The notes below the pieces were generated by a model. It saw only the letters and a program-made list of their open reading frames with translations. It had not been told where the DNA came from and made no database searches. This document shows, in pieces, positions 1 to 9,600 of a stretch of DNA of 64,000 nt. The stretch is from a virus. The DNA lies in IMG/VR virus record IMGVR_UViG_3300017917_000733, positions 57,145 to 121,144 of that record; one strand, 5' to 3'. How positions within the stretch are numbered: the first letter of the stretch is position 1; each line of letters opens with the position of its first letter. The translations under genes and the position numbers were made by a program.

Positions 1-1842
1 TTCAAAATCGGTTAATTCTGTCGCTGATTCAATATAGTTAACAAACTTGTATGTGTTAAGTATTTGGTAATTCCCACTATCATCGATTTTGAATCTTATT
101 TTTGATGTGTAGGAATACATTGACGGTTCTACAACAAAAATGAAATCTTTGCGATCCAACTCATCATTAAAATCTATTGTTATTTCATACCCGCCTTTGA
201 CTCTCCATAACAACCTTAAAAATCCAAAAACTTCATTCATTAAGCTATCAGCAAAATCACCATGCTCTGACTTAATTAAGTTGTAGTCAAAGTCTTCATA
301 CTCTACTTCGGAGGATACTTTTTCACTATCAAAATCTACAGTAAAATGTTCAGTTATATCACCTATGCTATGTACATTAGTAAGTGTCCCCCCAAATGTT
401 TTACACAAGTGCAACCAAATATGCATTAACTTGATTCTTATCATTCTATGCAGTCTAGTATTTTTAAGGTCTAGTGTATACCAACCTCCTAAAAGCTGGT
501 GATCCCTAGGATTCATATTATACTTTTCGCGGTTATCATAATCTGAACCTAAGTTGTCACCTAAACCCGGGCCTGGACTAACTGCTAGAATTCTCATTCT
601 ATGATTCCACAACATGTTCATGCTATGTGAGAAAGCCTCAATGTCTTCACCAGGAGCACCAATTACCCAACATGCTGATACTTGCATTCCTACTTTGTGA
701 CTGTCAATTAAGTTTTGATTAATTTCTGCTACAGTGTTCTTTTTATTAATTGCTTTTAAAACCTTATCGCTACCGGATTCAATGCCATAGTTAAATCCTT
801 GGGCGCCAGCAGCCTTCATTAATTTATAGAATTCAAGATCCATTCTGCCGTCTGCTCTCGCATATCCCCACCAATTGATACCTAAATCTCGTTCAATTAA
901 CCCTTCACAAAATTTTCTGAATTCTTTTAAGTTACCATTCATTAGGCTATCAACAAATGAAACAAAGTTAATACCGTATTTTTTAACCTGATACTCTAAT
1001 TCATCAATAACATTAGAGGAACCCCTGTCTCTAAATTTCCAGTAATATACTTCAGTACAATAACTACACTTGGCAATACAACCTCTACTTATTTCAGCAC
1101 AAATAGAATTTTTACCCCAGTATTTTTCTAAATCAAAATCAGAGTAATCAGGATATGGCAAACTATCAATGTCTATACGTGTATCACTGTATAAACTACC
1201 TATAGAAATTTGTTCTGGTTTAATATCATTTTCCCAGTTGTTTAAAAAGTCTAAAACGTTTTGTTCACTCTCGCCTATGAAATAATAATCAGATTCTTTG
1301 GGCATAACAAAATTTCTTTCGTTACACTGTGGTCCACCCATAATTATGGTAACATTAGGTTTGCGTTTTCTTAACTCTCGTATCATCCATAATGTAGGTT
1401 CAAGATTTGTATAATACGTACTGAACCCTACGATATCACTTTCTTCTTCTAGTATCTTATTCAAATATGATTCCAGTATAGGCTCATATGTAGGATGAAT
1501 TCTAGTAAAGTATTCTGTACCTTGCCACCACCAATAATTAGCACCGTTCCATGCATCAGCTAGGTCTGGGTTTGCTTCTTTGAGTGCATAATGTGATTCT
1601 ACATTGAAATCAAAGACTCGTGTAGTATACCCAGCTTCGCGGGTTAATGCTGACAATCTTGCAAGGTTGTACGGTGGCATATAGATAGCCCAACTACCCA
1701 TTACACATAATGTTATTTTTGTTTTTCTAGAGGCAGTGAATACTTCTACTCCCTTGACGTTCAAACGTAATTTTCTCGCATTGGGTGCAGTATTTTTAGG
1801 GAATACATTTTCTGCTAACCACGTGTCTTTATCTACAGCCAT
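1..1842 (-). CDS. B12-binding radical SAM protein (3' part outside window)
   Basis: This frame is open from an ATG at 1842 (minus strand) to the window edge, giving 614 codons with no stop, so the C-terminus is missing. Residues ~25-180 look like a cobalamin-binding Rossmann domain that scans for neighbouring radical-SAM substrates (GSWAIYMPPYNLARLSAL, then a GG-rich strand IIMGGPQC). A radical SAM core follows with the cluster motif GCIAKCSYC (Cys255, 259, 262). This architecture belongs to the B12-radical SAM group (BchE/HpnR-like), whose members often methylate or rearrange unreactive carbons. It is the third gene of a minus-strand operon and starts 3 nt after the preceding gene's stop. 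The substrate cannot be read from the sequence. Confidence 0.9.
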   Translation of the reverse strand, partial: MAVDKDTWLAENVFPKNTAPNARKLRLNVKGVEVFTASRKTKITLCVMGSWAIYMPPYNLARLSALTREAGYTTRVFDFNVESHYALKEANPDLADAWNGANYWWWQGTEYFTRIHPTYEPILESYLNKILEEESDIVGFSTYYTNLEPTLWMIRELRKRKPNVTIIMGGPQCNERNFVMPKESDYYFIGESEQNVLDFLNNWENDIKPEQISIGSLYSDTRIDIDSLPYPDYSDFDLEKYWGKNSICAEISRGCIAKCSYCTEVYYWKFRDRGSSNVIDELEYQVKKYGINFVSFVDSLMNGNLKEFRKFCEGLIERDLGINWWGYARADGRMDLEFYKLMKAAGAQGFNYGIESGSDKVLKAINKKNTVAEINQNLIDSHKVGMQVSACWVIGAPGEDIEAFSHSMNMLWNHRMRILAVSPGPGLGDNLGSDYDNREKYNMNPRDHQLLGGWYTLDLKNTRLHRMIRIKLMHIWLHLCKTFGGTLTNVHSIGDITEHFTVDFDSEKVSSEVEYEDFDYNLIKSEHGDFADSLMNEVFGFLRLLWRVKGGYEITIDFNDELDRKDFIFVVEPSMYSYTSKIRFKIDDSGNYQILNTYKFVNYIESATELTDFE

Positions 1843-1845
1843 AAT

Positions 1846-2913
1846 TTACTTCCTATCACCGAATAGTATATAATCTTCTTGTTTGTAACCTTCCATGATT
1901 TCAGATCCTGAGCCAGAGTCTGGCGCACTATTTTTGTTATTAAGACTACCGCGAATAGGAACAATAGCCCACGTGCAGTAATCTTTAAAGTGTGGTAGAT
2001 TTTTTAATTCTTCTTCTAAGCTAAGTGTTTCTTCAACATTGTGTGGAGCCATCATAAATTTAACTTCTAAATGCCCAACACCTACATTTTTATGTTCAGC
2101 CTTTTCTTTTGCCACAGCTTCAACGACCTTAACGAACTTTGCCCTGTCATAAAACTCATAGTGTACTGATAGATTTAAATCACCATAGTGAATAATTTCT
2201 TGGTAGTAGTCAGGTTTGCGACTACCGTTGCTGTGTAAGCTAACGTGATGTCCGCATGCATTCAAATAACGTAACCAATCTAAGAAATCTTTGTTAACAG
2301 TTGGTTCGCCACCTGAAATAATGAAATTAACACTCTCACCCTTCGTAAACTTGCTTTCAATCAAATGTGTAGCTCTCATTAATTCTTCTAATGACTTATG
2401 TGGGTCAGTGTTATTATGTATCCAGGGCCAGCAATAGCTACAATCGTAGTTACAACGACGACCTATTTCCCAATAGATTTGCTTCTGCGTACTAGCGTGA
2501 GTTCTTTCCATACTGACGAAATCAGTTAGTTCAGTGTCAAGTAACTCAGGTTGTGCTGGTAAATTTTGACCTTTACGTAATGTAGGTATAAATTCTATCT
2601 TGCTTGCTTTAGGTATAAACAAGTCAGCACCGCAACTACACACGTTCTTAGTACAGTCTATCCAGTCATCGGGAACAGAAAAATCATCCCAAACACTGCC
2701 CAACTTACCACCAACCCTGCAGCTTGCTGTCCAAACTCCACCATCCATATCAATAAACAAACTATCAACACCTGCGCCGCACTTCCAACCTGTTAAGTAA
2801 TTTAATCTTGCCCCTACTAATTCATCAGTAGACCAATCTCTCCAATTACCATTTTGGTTATATGTTCTGATAGGCTTACCAGGTGTAAATTCGTAATTTG
2901 TTCTGTCTGTCAT
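1846..2913 (-). CDS. Radical SAM protein with N-terminal five-Cys module
   Basis: This is a 355-aa radical SAM enzyme. The 4Fe-4S motif CNYDCSYC is at Cys154/158/161, followed by ISGGEP (~200), the usual SAM-binding strand. Before the core, residues ~43-100 form a Cys-rich block with Cys45, 65, 87, 92 and 94 and the strings VGGK and DDFS. The same block with the same spacing sits at the C-terminus of the radical SAM protein at 27297-28256. It probably binds an auxiliary iron-sulphur cluster or zinc. The start ATG overlaps the stop of the upstream radical SAM gene by 4 nt (ATGA), so the two are translationally coupled. The target (peptide, sugar or nucleotide) is unknown. Confidence 0.9.
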   Translation of the reverse strand: MTDRTNYEFTPGKPIRTYNQNGNWRDWSTDELVGARLNYLTGWKCGAGVDSLFIDMDGGVWTASCRVGGKLGSVWDDFSVPDDWIDCTKNVCSCGADLFIPKASKIEFIPTLRKGQNLPAQPELLDTELTDFVSMERTHASTQKQIYWEIGRRCNYDCSYCWPWIHNNTDPHKSLEELMRATHLIESKFTKGESVNFIISGGEPTVNKDFLDWLRYLNACGHHVSLHSNGSRKPDYYQEIIHYGDLNLSVHYEFYDRAKFVKVVEAVAKEKAEHKNVGVGHLEVKFMMAPHNVEETLSLEEELKNLPHFKDYCTWAIVPIRGSLNNKNSAPDSGSGSEIMEGYKQEDYILFGDRK

Positions 2914-4265
2914 TTAATCTCTCCGCACTGTATGTAGAACTCTTTGAGTTCGGGGAATGTTTCTGTAAAATTTAGTCCGCGTAATTCATCGAAATCTTTG
3001 AACCAAGCATGAAATTGTTGTCTCAAAATACTTTGATCGGAGTTGTTATTCTTAATACTGTCTCTTAGATTTATTAAGAAATCAGTATAAGCACCCCATC
3101 TACCATATCGGTCACTGAAGTCAGGCATAGATGATTGAACAGATTGTATCCATTCAATTGCATCTGATAAGTTATCAGCAAAATTTGGTGTCAAAACAAA
3201 AGGTGTGTGACTATTAGGCCACGTTACTATGTTTTGCTTCAACATCGCAGGTTTACCTGTATCCTGACTTACTTTATATACCCATTGTAAAAACTTCTTA
3301 TATCTTGGGATGCTAAGTGCTGTAATGCTAGGTAAAAATCCTAACGTAACTCTGTCATTGTCTTTTGTCATGTTGAATAACTTATAGACATTACTTTCAA
3401 ATCGTTTCCAATCTAACCCGTTACGAATGTATTCAGCCTGTTCTTCTGTGCTTTCCATACTTATTAGAATTTCTAGTTTGAACTTTTCATTCAACTTAGG
3501 TAGATAATTCATAAGTTTATTGAAATAGCTTTCAGGAGTATTCAAGTTAGTGACTATCCATATAGTAGTGTTGTCGTTTTCAACATCTTTGTAAACATTT
3601 AACAACTTATCAATGAATGGATAAAAGTCGGGTGTAATCAACGGCTCGCCGCCGATAATACCTATTCTATCTAAACTATGTTTTGCTTCGGTATCAACCC
3701 ATCGCCAGAACAAATCAATAAACTTTTGATTAGGAGATCCGTTGACTTCTTCATAAATCTGATATGAAATTTTACCATTCTTAACGCTCTCACTGGCCCA
3801 TTGACTACTATAAACGTGATTGCAATACATGCACTTTAAGTCGCATGTATTTCCTAAACTCACTTCTAGCATGAAAGGCTTGTGACTTCTTAGAAACTTT
3901 GAGTCAAGGCTAACTTGTTCAGAAATAACATTAAGGTCGTCTGTTTGAAATTCTTCAAACATGTTTCTATGATAAGCAAAATCAATAAACCCCTGAGGAC
4001 TATTGCCTCGTAAGCTGACCGCGCCTTGATCTTCAATTTGCCAACATTGATTACAATCACTATGACGCTCTCCCTTTACCATTTCAAATCTGCGATTTAT
4101 TTGATAATCAGTATTTAGGAATAAGTTAATATCATAAGTGTTTAAATCCTTCTCAGTTACTGTCTGAAAGGGAGTTTTACAGCATGTTCGTATCTCATTC
4201 CTAGTTAAACTGATGTTTGGATAACCCCAGCGCAAATGGCATAGGCTTTTTTCGTTTGAGGGCAT
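2910..4265 (-). CDS. Radical SAM protein (twitch-type)
   Basis: This is a 451-aa radical SAM enzyme with cluster motif CDLKCMYC (Cys141/145/148) and IIGGEPL as the second motif. The N-terminal ~90 residues carry additional cysteines (Cys9, Cys28-Cys29, and CNQC at 71-74) that could hold an auxiliary cluster, as in twitch/SPASM-containing enzymes. It is the first gene of the three-gene minus-strand radical SAM operon and is divergent from the carbamoyltransferase operon. The shared intergenic region is ~40 bp to the small gene at 4305. Similar proteins are common in marine and freshwater phages, but their substrates are not established. Confidence 0.88.
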   Translation of the reverse strand: MPSNEKSLCHLRWGYPNISLTRNEIRTCCKTPFQTVTEKDLNTYDINLFLNTDYQINRRFEMVKGERHSDCNQCWQIEDQGAVSLRGNSPQGFIDFAYHRNMFEEFQTDDLNVISEQVSLDSKFLRSHKPFMLEVSLGNTCDLKCMYCNHVYSSQWASESVKNGKISYQIYEEVNGSPNQKFIDLFWRWVDTEAKHSLDRIGIIGGEPLITPDFYPFIDKLLNVYKDVENDNTTIWIVTNLNTPESYFNKLMNYLPKLNEKFKLEILISMESTEEQAEYIRNGLDWKRFESNVYKLFNMTKDNDRVTLGFLPSITALSIPRYKKFLQWVYKVSQDTGKPAMLKQNIVTWPNSHTPFVLTPNFADNLSDAIEWIQSVQSSMPDFSDRYGRWGAYTDFLINLRDSIKNNNSDQSILRQQFHAWFKDFDELRGLNFTETFPELKEFYIQCGEIK

Positions 4266-4275
4266 AATGGATTTT

Positions 4276-4283
4276 TATAAATA
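4276..4283 (+). promoter_or_regulatory. T4-type late promoter
   Basis: Exact TATAAATA box 22 nt before the ATG at 4305. In T4-like phages this box is read by the gp55 late sigma factor with host RNA polymerase. Confidence 0.65.
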
Positions 4284-4304
4284 ACTATTTAGTGAGATTG
4301 GTTT

Positions 4305-4403
4305 ATGAAATTTTTAAAAAACTGGATATTGAGTATCATCCGTGAGTATAGGTACAGAAAAAAATTAAAACAACTTAAAAAACGAGACCCTTTCATATAT
4401 TAA
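4305..4403 (+). CDS. Conserved phage mini-protein (32 aa)
   Basis: A 32-codon gene from ATG 4305 to TAA 4403, abutting the next ATG at 4404. The N-terminus is hydrophobic (MKFLKNWILSII), followed by a very basic helix (EYRYRKKLKQLKKRD) and an aromatic end (PFIY). Very similar basic mini-proteins ending in DPFIY recur in T4-like phages as far as I recall, with no known function. A TATAAATA late promoter lies just upstream. The role could be membrane-peripheral or nucleic-acid binding; neither can be shown here. Confidence 0.7.
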   Translation: MKFLKNWILSIIREYRYRKKLKQLKKRDPFIY

Positions 4404-5879
4404 ATGAATTACTTAGGCATATCATCCGGCTTCCATGATGCATCGGCTACCTTAATTGATTTCGAAGGTAATATCTTATTTGCTGGTCATAGTGAACGAT
4501 ACAGTAAAAATAAGCATGACAAATACTTAGATATTGACCTATTGAGAGATGTAACTAAATATCAAACGGATGCTTTGGAAATCCATTATTACGAAAGACC
4601 TTGGCTAAAGTCGTTAAGAGAAATACGAGCAGGCCAACCAATTTCACATCTAACAGCTAAAAGTGCTATAGGACAACAGTTCGTGTCATTTTTAGATAAT
4701 CCAAAAATTCATACATATAATCATCATTTAAGTCATGCTGCTGGCGGATTTCAAACTAGTCCTTTCGAAGATGCAACTGTCGTTGTTATAGACGCAATAG
4801 GTGAGTTTGATACTATAACAATATGGGACGCTAGATACGATAATAATGGATTTGCAAAGTACAAAAAACTATACAGCAAAAAGTATCCAAACAGTATTGG
4901 TTTATTTTACTCAGCAATGACTCAACGAGTAGGTCTTAGACCTTTAGACGAAGAATACATTCTTATGGGAATGGCCGCATACGGTGAGCCTGTGCATCTA
5001 CATGATATGATGGCACTTTTCAATAATGTATCAGATATAAATTTTAAAGAAAATTTACACATAGGTGTTCCTGAAGATTTTTTAAATAATGCGAATCCTA
5101 TGGATATCGCTAATAGCGCACAGCATTTGGTAGAATGGATGATTAAGCAAGTTGTAAGTAAAGCTAGGTATTTAGGGTCAAGCAAAAATTTAGTATATAG
5201 CGGTGGCGTTGCACTAAACTGTTTAGCTAACAGACTATTAGGAGATTATTTTGAAAACATTTGGATCATGCCTAATCCAGGTGATGCAGGAAGTAGTCTC
5301 GGAGCGGCTGCTCTTGGTTATGGCAGAAAACTTAATTGGATTAATGCTTTTCTTGGGCATGACATTGCCGGTACTTATCCCACTAACAATATACTTGACC
5401 ATCTACTTACCGATCGTATTGTTGGTGTGGCTAGTGGTAGGGCAGAATTTGGACCAAGAGCCTTAGGAAATAGAAGTCTGCTTGCAGACCCAAGAGGAAA
5501 CGAAGTAAAGGATCTAGTAAATGAAATCAAACGCAGACAAAAATTTCGACCATTTGCGCCAGTCATTCTGGAAGAGTATGTTGATGATTATTTTGATATG
5601 CCTGCTGGGTTCAGTAATAGTAGGTATATGCAAGTCATCGCTCCTTGCAGGCATCCTGACTTATTTCCTGCTATCGTTCATTATGATGGTACCAGTCGTG
5701 TCCAAACAGTGTCAAAAGATGGAACAGGCATTAGAGAACTCCTCGAAAAATGGTACGTACTAACAGGCTGTCCTATGCTATTGAATACGTCATTGAACAT
5801 TCGAGGCGAACCCATGGTCAACGATAGAAATGATGCAGCCCGTTTTGAGAATCTGTATGGAGTCAAAGTTTTATCATAA
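4404..5879 (+). CDS. Carbamoyltransferase (NodU/CmcH family)
   Basis: This 491-aa protein transfers a carbamoyl group from carbamoyl phosphate to a hydroxyl group. The N-terminal ASKHA-like fold starts NYLGISSGFHDASAT. The His-rich motif HHLSHAAGGF is at ~107 and the C-terminal YrdC-like signature EFGPRALGNRS at ~348; both are hallmarks of the family. The length is slightly below the usual ~550-600 aa. It heads a plus-strand run with the repeat protein and glutamine amidotransferase, divergent from three radical SAM genes. Phage members of this family have been linked to carbamoylation of hydroxymethylated cytosine in DNA, but others decorate sugars, so the acceptor here is uncertain. Confidence 0.93.
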   Translation: MNYLGISSGFHDASATLIDFEGNILFAGHSERYSKNKHDKYLDIDLLRDVTKYQTDALEIHYYERPWLKSLREIRAGQPISHLTAKSAIGQQFVSFLDNPKIHTYNHHLSHAAGGFQTSPFEDATVVVIDAIGEFDTITIWDARYDNNGFAKYKKLYSKKYPNSIGLFYSAMTQRVGLRPLDEEYILMGMAAYGEPVHLHDMMALFNNVSDINFKENLHIGVPEDFLNNANPMDIANSAQHLVEWMIKQVVSKARYLGSSKNLVYSGGVALNCLANRLLGDYFENIWIMPNPGDAGSSLGAAALGYGRKLNWINAFLGHDIAGTYPTNNILDHLLTDRIVGVASGRAEFGPRALGNRSLLADPRGNEVKDLVNEIKRRQKFRPFAPVILEEYVDDYFDMPAGFSNSRYMQVIAPCRHPDLFPAIVHYDGTSRVQTVSKDGTGIRELLEKWYVLTGCPMLLNTSLNIRGEPMVNDRNDAARFENLYGVKVLS

Positions 5880-5887
5880 GTAATTAA

Positions 5888-8626
5888 ATGCTAAGAGATG
5901 TATTTTATTACGGAAAAAAGCCAAACGCACACCCTAGAGAAAAGTTCGCAGTAAACCTAGCTGACGCTAGACAACAATGCACAACAGAACACTTTTGGAT
6001 AATTAATGAATACTGTGATTATCGTGGGTTCGATTGGGATTTTGATTTTGAATTTTTACCCGACGAAGATGTTTGGGCAGAAAACCATAACAACGTATGG
6101 CCTAGTCAACATCAAAAAGATAGTGGCACGTGGTTATGCTCTAAAGAACACAGCGATATTATAATATATCGTGCTGACGTAGATCCTGTAAAAAGAAGAA
6201 ATGAAATAAACGAACACTGGGTTCTTTTGAAAAATGTAGATACAGAAAAATTTGATTTTAGCTGGCATCCTGATCCAACCGAACCTCCCTATATCTATGT
6301 ATTTGGAAATCAATGGTATGATGTAAGTTTAGAACCCACACTAGAATATCATGTTTCGGGTGCAACTGATAAGAAATACATGACAGATATAATAGCGCAT
6401 ACAAAACCTGATATGGACAATTGGGTTACTACTTATCAAGTGGAAGATTTTGACTATAGCTGGCGCCCTCACCCACACAATCCTCCTATGATATATCAGT
6501 TCGGAACATTACTGGATGATATACACTTAAAGGATGGTCCTGTATATAACGCTCCGGGAAATGATGGTACAATCGTCTACCTTGATAATAAACTTGCTAC
6601 AAAATCTAAAGTTTCATATCCTAAGTATTATATTAACAATACACTAGATGAGTTAATACAAGACCATCCTAACGAAATATTTTGGGCCTTGCGTAAAAAT
6701 ATTAACTACGATAATTTTGATTTTAGTTGGACACCGACCAAAGAAAACGTTTTTCATATAAACGTATTCGGATCTCCTGATAGTGAAACTACGCAAACTT
6801 ATTTTGTTAATTCGGAAATGATAAGTCGCGGATTCAAAAGTTTCAATTTTATAGAAAATAAAAGATTAGATGACGAATACCTAGCGACATTATTCAAACC
6901 AATGGATATGTTCTTTGTGGATAGAAGCAATAAAGAATCGTCAGAAAGATTTGAAAAGTTAAAACAACGGTTTCCAAGTATCCAAAAGACACGTTATCTA
7001 CATACATGGGTTGATACTATTAATCGCTGTTTGAATAAATGTACAACTGAATTATGTTGGATACTAAACAGCGAATTAGATTATACTGACTTTGATTTTG
7101 AATATTATCCTAATCCATGGCAAATGAAAATGGTTCATGTATTCGGAACTCAATGGAGTCATTGGGGAACAACGTTTGTTGTCAATAAAGAAACATTCCC
7201 CAATGATACAAAATACATTAAAATAGTCGAGCATTTATCTAATATTAATTTTGTCAAAAAATCAAAGGCTCGTGCTACCAGTTGTTTATATGATATCTAT
7301 TTTATCGACCATGGTAACGATGAGTCTCTGGTACTTTTTGAAGAATTGAAACAAAATACGCCAAACGTTTACAATATCAAATACGATACTGATTATCTAC
7401 AAACATTTAAAAATCTATTAGAAGAAATTCCTATTAGAAAAGACCATTATATTTGGGTGTGCAGTTCTATATGTAAGTATGATAAGTTTGATTTTACTTA
7501 TATCTGTGATCCATTCTCACTAGAACAATTACACGTTTTTCCTAGCGATAAACAAAAGTTTGGAGATACATTCTTTGTTAATGTTAATAAATTGAGAATG
7601 TTAATAGATGACTTGAATAAATTGGATGACTTAGAAAAAATCAACTTTAATAATAGTTTACGAACCAATAGATTGCCTTGTCCTACATTTATAAATGATA
7701 GTGATACACATACTGATTTTGCAAAGTTTGAACACAATTTCCCTTATGCTGTATATCTGACTGAGGATAACAAAACAATGATGGTCAAAGATGATGAACC
7801 TATATCATTGTGGTCAAGTGATAGCAAAAATATTATCGTATCAAGTGAAGGTGCAAGTAGAGTTCTTATACCAAAAGAAGCAAAAGAATATGTTAAGAAA
7901 GAGTTGTACGACTATCCATACATTATAACAGCTAGCCGAGTTCGCCAAAGCAGACCAATGGACATTGTTTTTCTAAGCAACGGTGAAAAGGGCGCAGATG
8001 AAAACTTTGAACATTTACAACGAGTTGCAAGGGGCGTGGCTAACAAAATAATAAGAGTTGATGGTGTCAATGGTCGCGTAGCAGCATATCATGCAGCAGC
8101 CGAAGCAAGCACCACACCTTGGTTATTTACAGTGTTTGCTAAGTTGAAAGTCAATGAAAAGTTCAATTGGTCTTGGCAACCTGATAGATTACAGATGCCT
8201 AAACATTATATCTTTAATGCAACTAATCCAGTCAATGGCTTAGAGTATGGTCACCAAGCTATGATTGCATACAATAAGAAAATGACGTTAGCTAACATAG
8301 GTAAAGGACTTGACTTTACATTGGACGACGAACACGAAGTTGTAAATCTTAACTCGGGTATAGCATTGTTCAACACTGATGAATGGTCAACTTGGCGTAC
8401 TAGTTTCCGTGAAGTAATTAAACTTAGAAACGCAACAGATGACGAATCTAAAGAAAGATTAAATGTTTGGCTAACTGTGGGCAATGGTGATTTTGCTCAG
8501 TATAGTTTAGATGGTGCAAGACATGCAGTAGAATATTATGAAGAAGTCAACGGTGACATGGATAAACTAAAACTAAGCTATGATTGGCCTTGGCTACGTG
8601 CTTACTTTGATTCCAAATATAAATAA
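5888..8626 (+). CDS. Seven-repeat degenerate glycosyltransferase-like protein (912 aa)
   Basis: This long protein has at least seven diverged copies of one unit. Each unit has a hydrophobic strand (such as ELCWILNSELDY), an F-D/N-F/W-x-[WY]-x-P core (KFDFSWHPDP, DFDYSWRPHP, NFDFSWTP, DFDFEYYPNP, KFDFTYICDP, KFNWSWQPD) and a VFG-type strand (YIYVFGNQW, HVFGTQW). Fuller units add an Rossmann-like lead-in (MFFVDRS...RFEKLKQRFP). The C-terminal unit (DIVFLSNG...VNGRVAAYHAAAEASTTPWLF) resembles a GT-A nucleotide-sugar fold without its metal-binding DxD. It lies between a carbamoyltransferase and a glutamine amidotransferase. I infer a binding or scaffold role in glycan or DNA modification; no catalytic motif is visible. 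Confidence 0.8.
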   Translation: MLRDVFYYGKKPNAHPREKFAVNLADARQQCTTEHFWIINEYCDYRGFDWDFDFEFLPDEDVWAENHNNVWPSQHQKDSGTWLCSKEHSDIIIYRADVDPVKRRNEINEHWVLLKNVDTEKFDFSWHPDPTEPPYIYVFGNQWYDVSLEPTLEYHVSGATDKKYMTDIIAHTKPDMDNWVTTYQVEDFDYSWRPHPHNPPMIYQFGTLLDDIHLKDGPVYNAPGNDGTIVYLDNKLATKSKVSYPKYYINNTLDELIQDHPNEIFWALRKNINYDNFDFSWTPTKENVFHINVFGSPDSETTQTYFVNSEMISRGFKSFNFIENKRLDDEYLATLFKPMDMFFVDRSNKESSERFEKLKQRFPSIQKTRYLHTWVDTINRCLNKCTTELCWILNSELDYTDFDFEYYPNPWQMKMVHVFGTQWSHWGTTFVVNKETFPNDTKYIKIVEHLSNINFVKKSKARATSCLYDIYFIDHGNDESLVLFEELKQNTPNVYNIKYDTDYLQTFKNLLEEIPIRKDHYIWVCSSICKYDKFDFTYICDPFSLEQLHVFPSDKQKFGDTFFVNVNKLRMLIDDLNKLDDLEKINFNNSLRTNRLPCPTFINDSDTHTDFAKFEHNFPYAVYLTEDNKTMMVKDDEPISLWSSDSKNIIVSSEGASRVLIPKEAKEYVKKELYDYPYIITASRVRQSRPMDIVFLSNGEKGADENFEHLQRVARGVANKIIRVDGVNGRVAAYHAAAEASTTPWLFTVFAKLKVNEKFNWSWQPDRLQMPKHYIFNATNPVNGLEYGHQAMIAYNKKMTLANIGKGLDFTLDDEHEVVNLNSGIALFNTDEWSTWRTSFREVIKLRNATDDESKERLNVWLTVGNGDFAQYSLDGARHAVEYYEEVNGDMDKLKLSYDWPWLRAYFDSKYK

Positions 8627-8629
8627 AAC

Positions 8630-9349
8630 ATGAAACCAGTACTTATATTAGAACATCAAGCTCCTGAAAACGCAGCATATCTATTAACATGGTTAAAGAA
8701 CCGTGATATTCCTTATGAGATATTCAATGCCGACGTGCAAAAAGAATTTCCTCAAAGCATAGAACCATATTCAGCACTGGCTGTTATGGGCGGTGGCATG
8801 AGTGCAAACGATCCACTATTAACAAACAGACAAGCAGAGATATTGATATTGCAAGCTATGCACTATGATATTCCTGTCATTGGACATTGCCTCGGCGGGC
8901 AGTTAATGAGTAAAGCATTAGGTGGTAAGATAGGACTAAGCCCTAAACCTGAGATAGGATGGCAACCAATATCTTATATAGATAATGAACTAACTAAACA
9001 ATGGTTTGGTTCTGATCCCACTGATACAGTAATACATTGGCATTACGATACATTCAGCATACCAACAGGTGCTACATTATTAGCAAGTTCAGAAAGTTGT
9101 CCTAATCAAGCGTTTGCAATCGGTAAACATTTAGCTATGCAATTTCATATAGAAATAGATGAAAACAAAGTAAATCGTTGGGTATCAGATGACGATGGTA
9201 AATGGCAACAAGCTAGACAAGATTACGATTCGGTTCAAAACAGAGATGAAATGTTAAATGATATACCAAAATATTTGACAAAACATCAACAAACCGCTGA
9301 TAATATATACACTAACTGGCTCAAAACTACAGTTTGGGCTGATAAATAA
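8630..9349 (+). CDS. Class I glutamine amidotransferase
   Basis: This 239-aa GATase1 domain hydrolyses glutamine to supply ammonia. The nucleophile elbow GHCLGGQ has Cys87, and the catalytic His/Glu pair is in QFHIEID (His173, Glu175). Similar stand-alone proteins resemble the glutaminase half of GMP synthase. No synthetase domain is fused, so the ammonia acceptor must be another protein, possibly in the same operon (the carbamoyltransferase or the radical SAM proteins). The start lies 3 nt after the preceding stop, indicating co-translation. Confidence 0.92.
   Translation: MKPVLILEHQAPENAAYLLTWLKNRDIPYEIFNADVQKEFPQSIEPYSALAVMGGGMSANDPLLTNRQAEILILQAMHYDIPVIGHCLGGQLMSKALGGKIGLSPKPEIGWQPISYIDNELTKQWFGSDPTDTVIHWHYDTFSIPTGATLLASSESCPNQAFAIGKHLAMQFHIEIDENKVNRWVSDDDGKWQQARQDYDSVQNRDEMLNDIPKYLTKHQQTADNIYTNWLKTTVWADK
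9341..9348 (+). promoter_or_regulatory. Late promoter-like box GATAAATA
   Basis: GATAAATA overlaps the stop of the amidotransferase gene and lies ~100 bp before the tmRNA acceptor piece. It could drive late transcription of the small membrane gene and the tmRNA. It also encodes Asp-Lys-stop, so chance is possible. Confidence 0.35.
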
Positions 9350-9353
9350 GGTT

Positions 9354-9449
9354 ATGAGTTATATAGCTTGGATCATCGGTGGTTTGATTGTCGCTCTTGC
9401 CATATATTGGTTAATGGATTGGCAATCACAGCACGAAGATGGTGAATGA
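9354..9449 (+). CDS. Small membrane protein (31 aa)
   Basis: A short frame from ATG 9354 to TGA 9447-9449 with one predicted transmembrane helix (YIAWIIGGLIVALAIYWL) and an acidic tail (DWQSQHEDGE). It starts 4 nt after the amidotransferase stop and ends directly before the tmRNA. No recognisable Shine-Dalgarno sequence apart from the upstream AAGG. Single-helix mini-proteins of this type are common in phage operons; function unknown. Confidence 0.5.
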   Translation: MSYIAWIIGGLIVALAIYWLMDWQSQHEDGE

Positions 9450-9515
9450 TTATTGTGGTATGAAGTAAAGAGAAAAGTGTTCTGGACGGCGGGGCAGTAC
9501 CGCCCAGGTCCACCA

Positions 9516-9600
9516 AAAGAAAATTGACACGGTGTACAACGTGCATCACGGCGTGAGCATATGGTCAGGACATAGAGCCTGAATTCAGTTTTCTTTTGAT
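9516..9600 (+). other. tmRNA intervening (excised) segment
   Basis: This segment lies between the acceptor CCA and the coding-piece 5' end. Its ends are complementary: AAAAGAAAATTG directly after the CCA region pairs with CAGTTTTCTTTT just before the coding piece (12 bp, one G-U). This extends the acceptor stem into a long hairpin. That layout is expected for processing by host RNases into two pieces. Confidence 0.85.
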
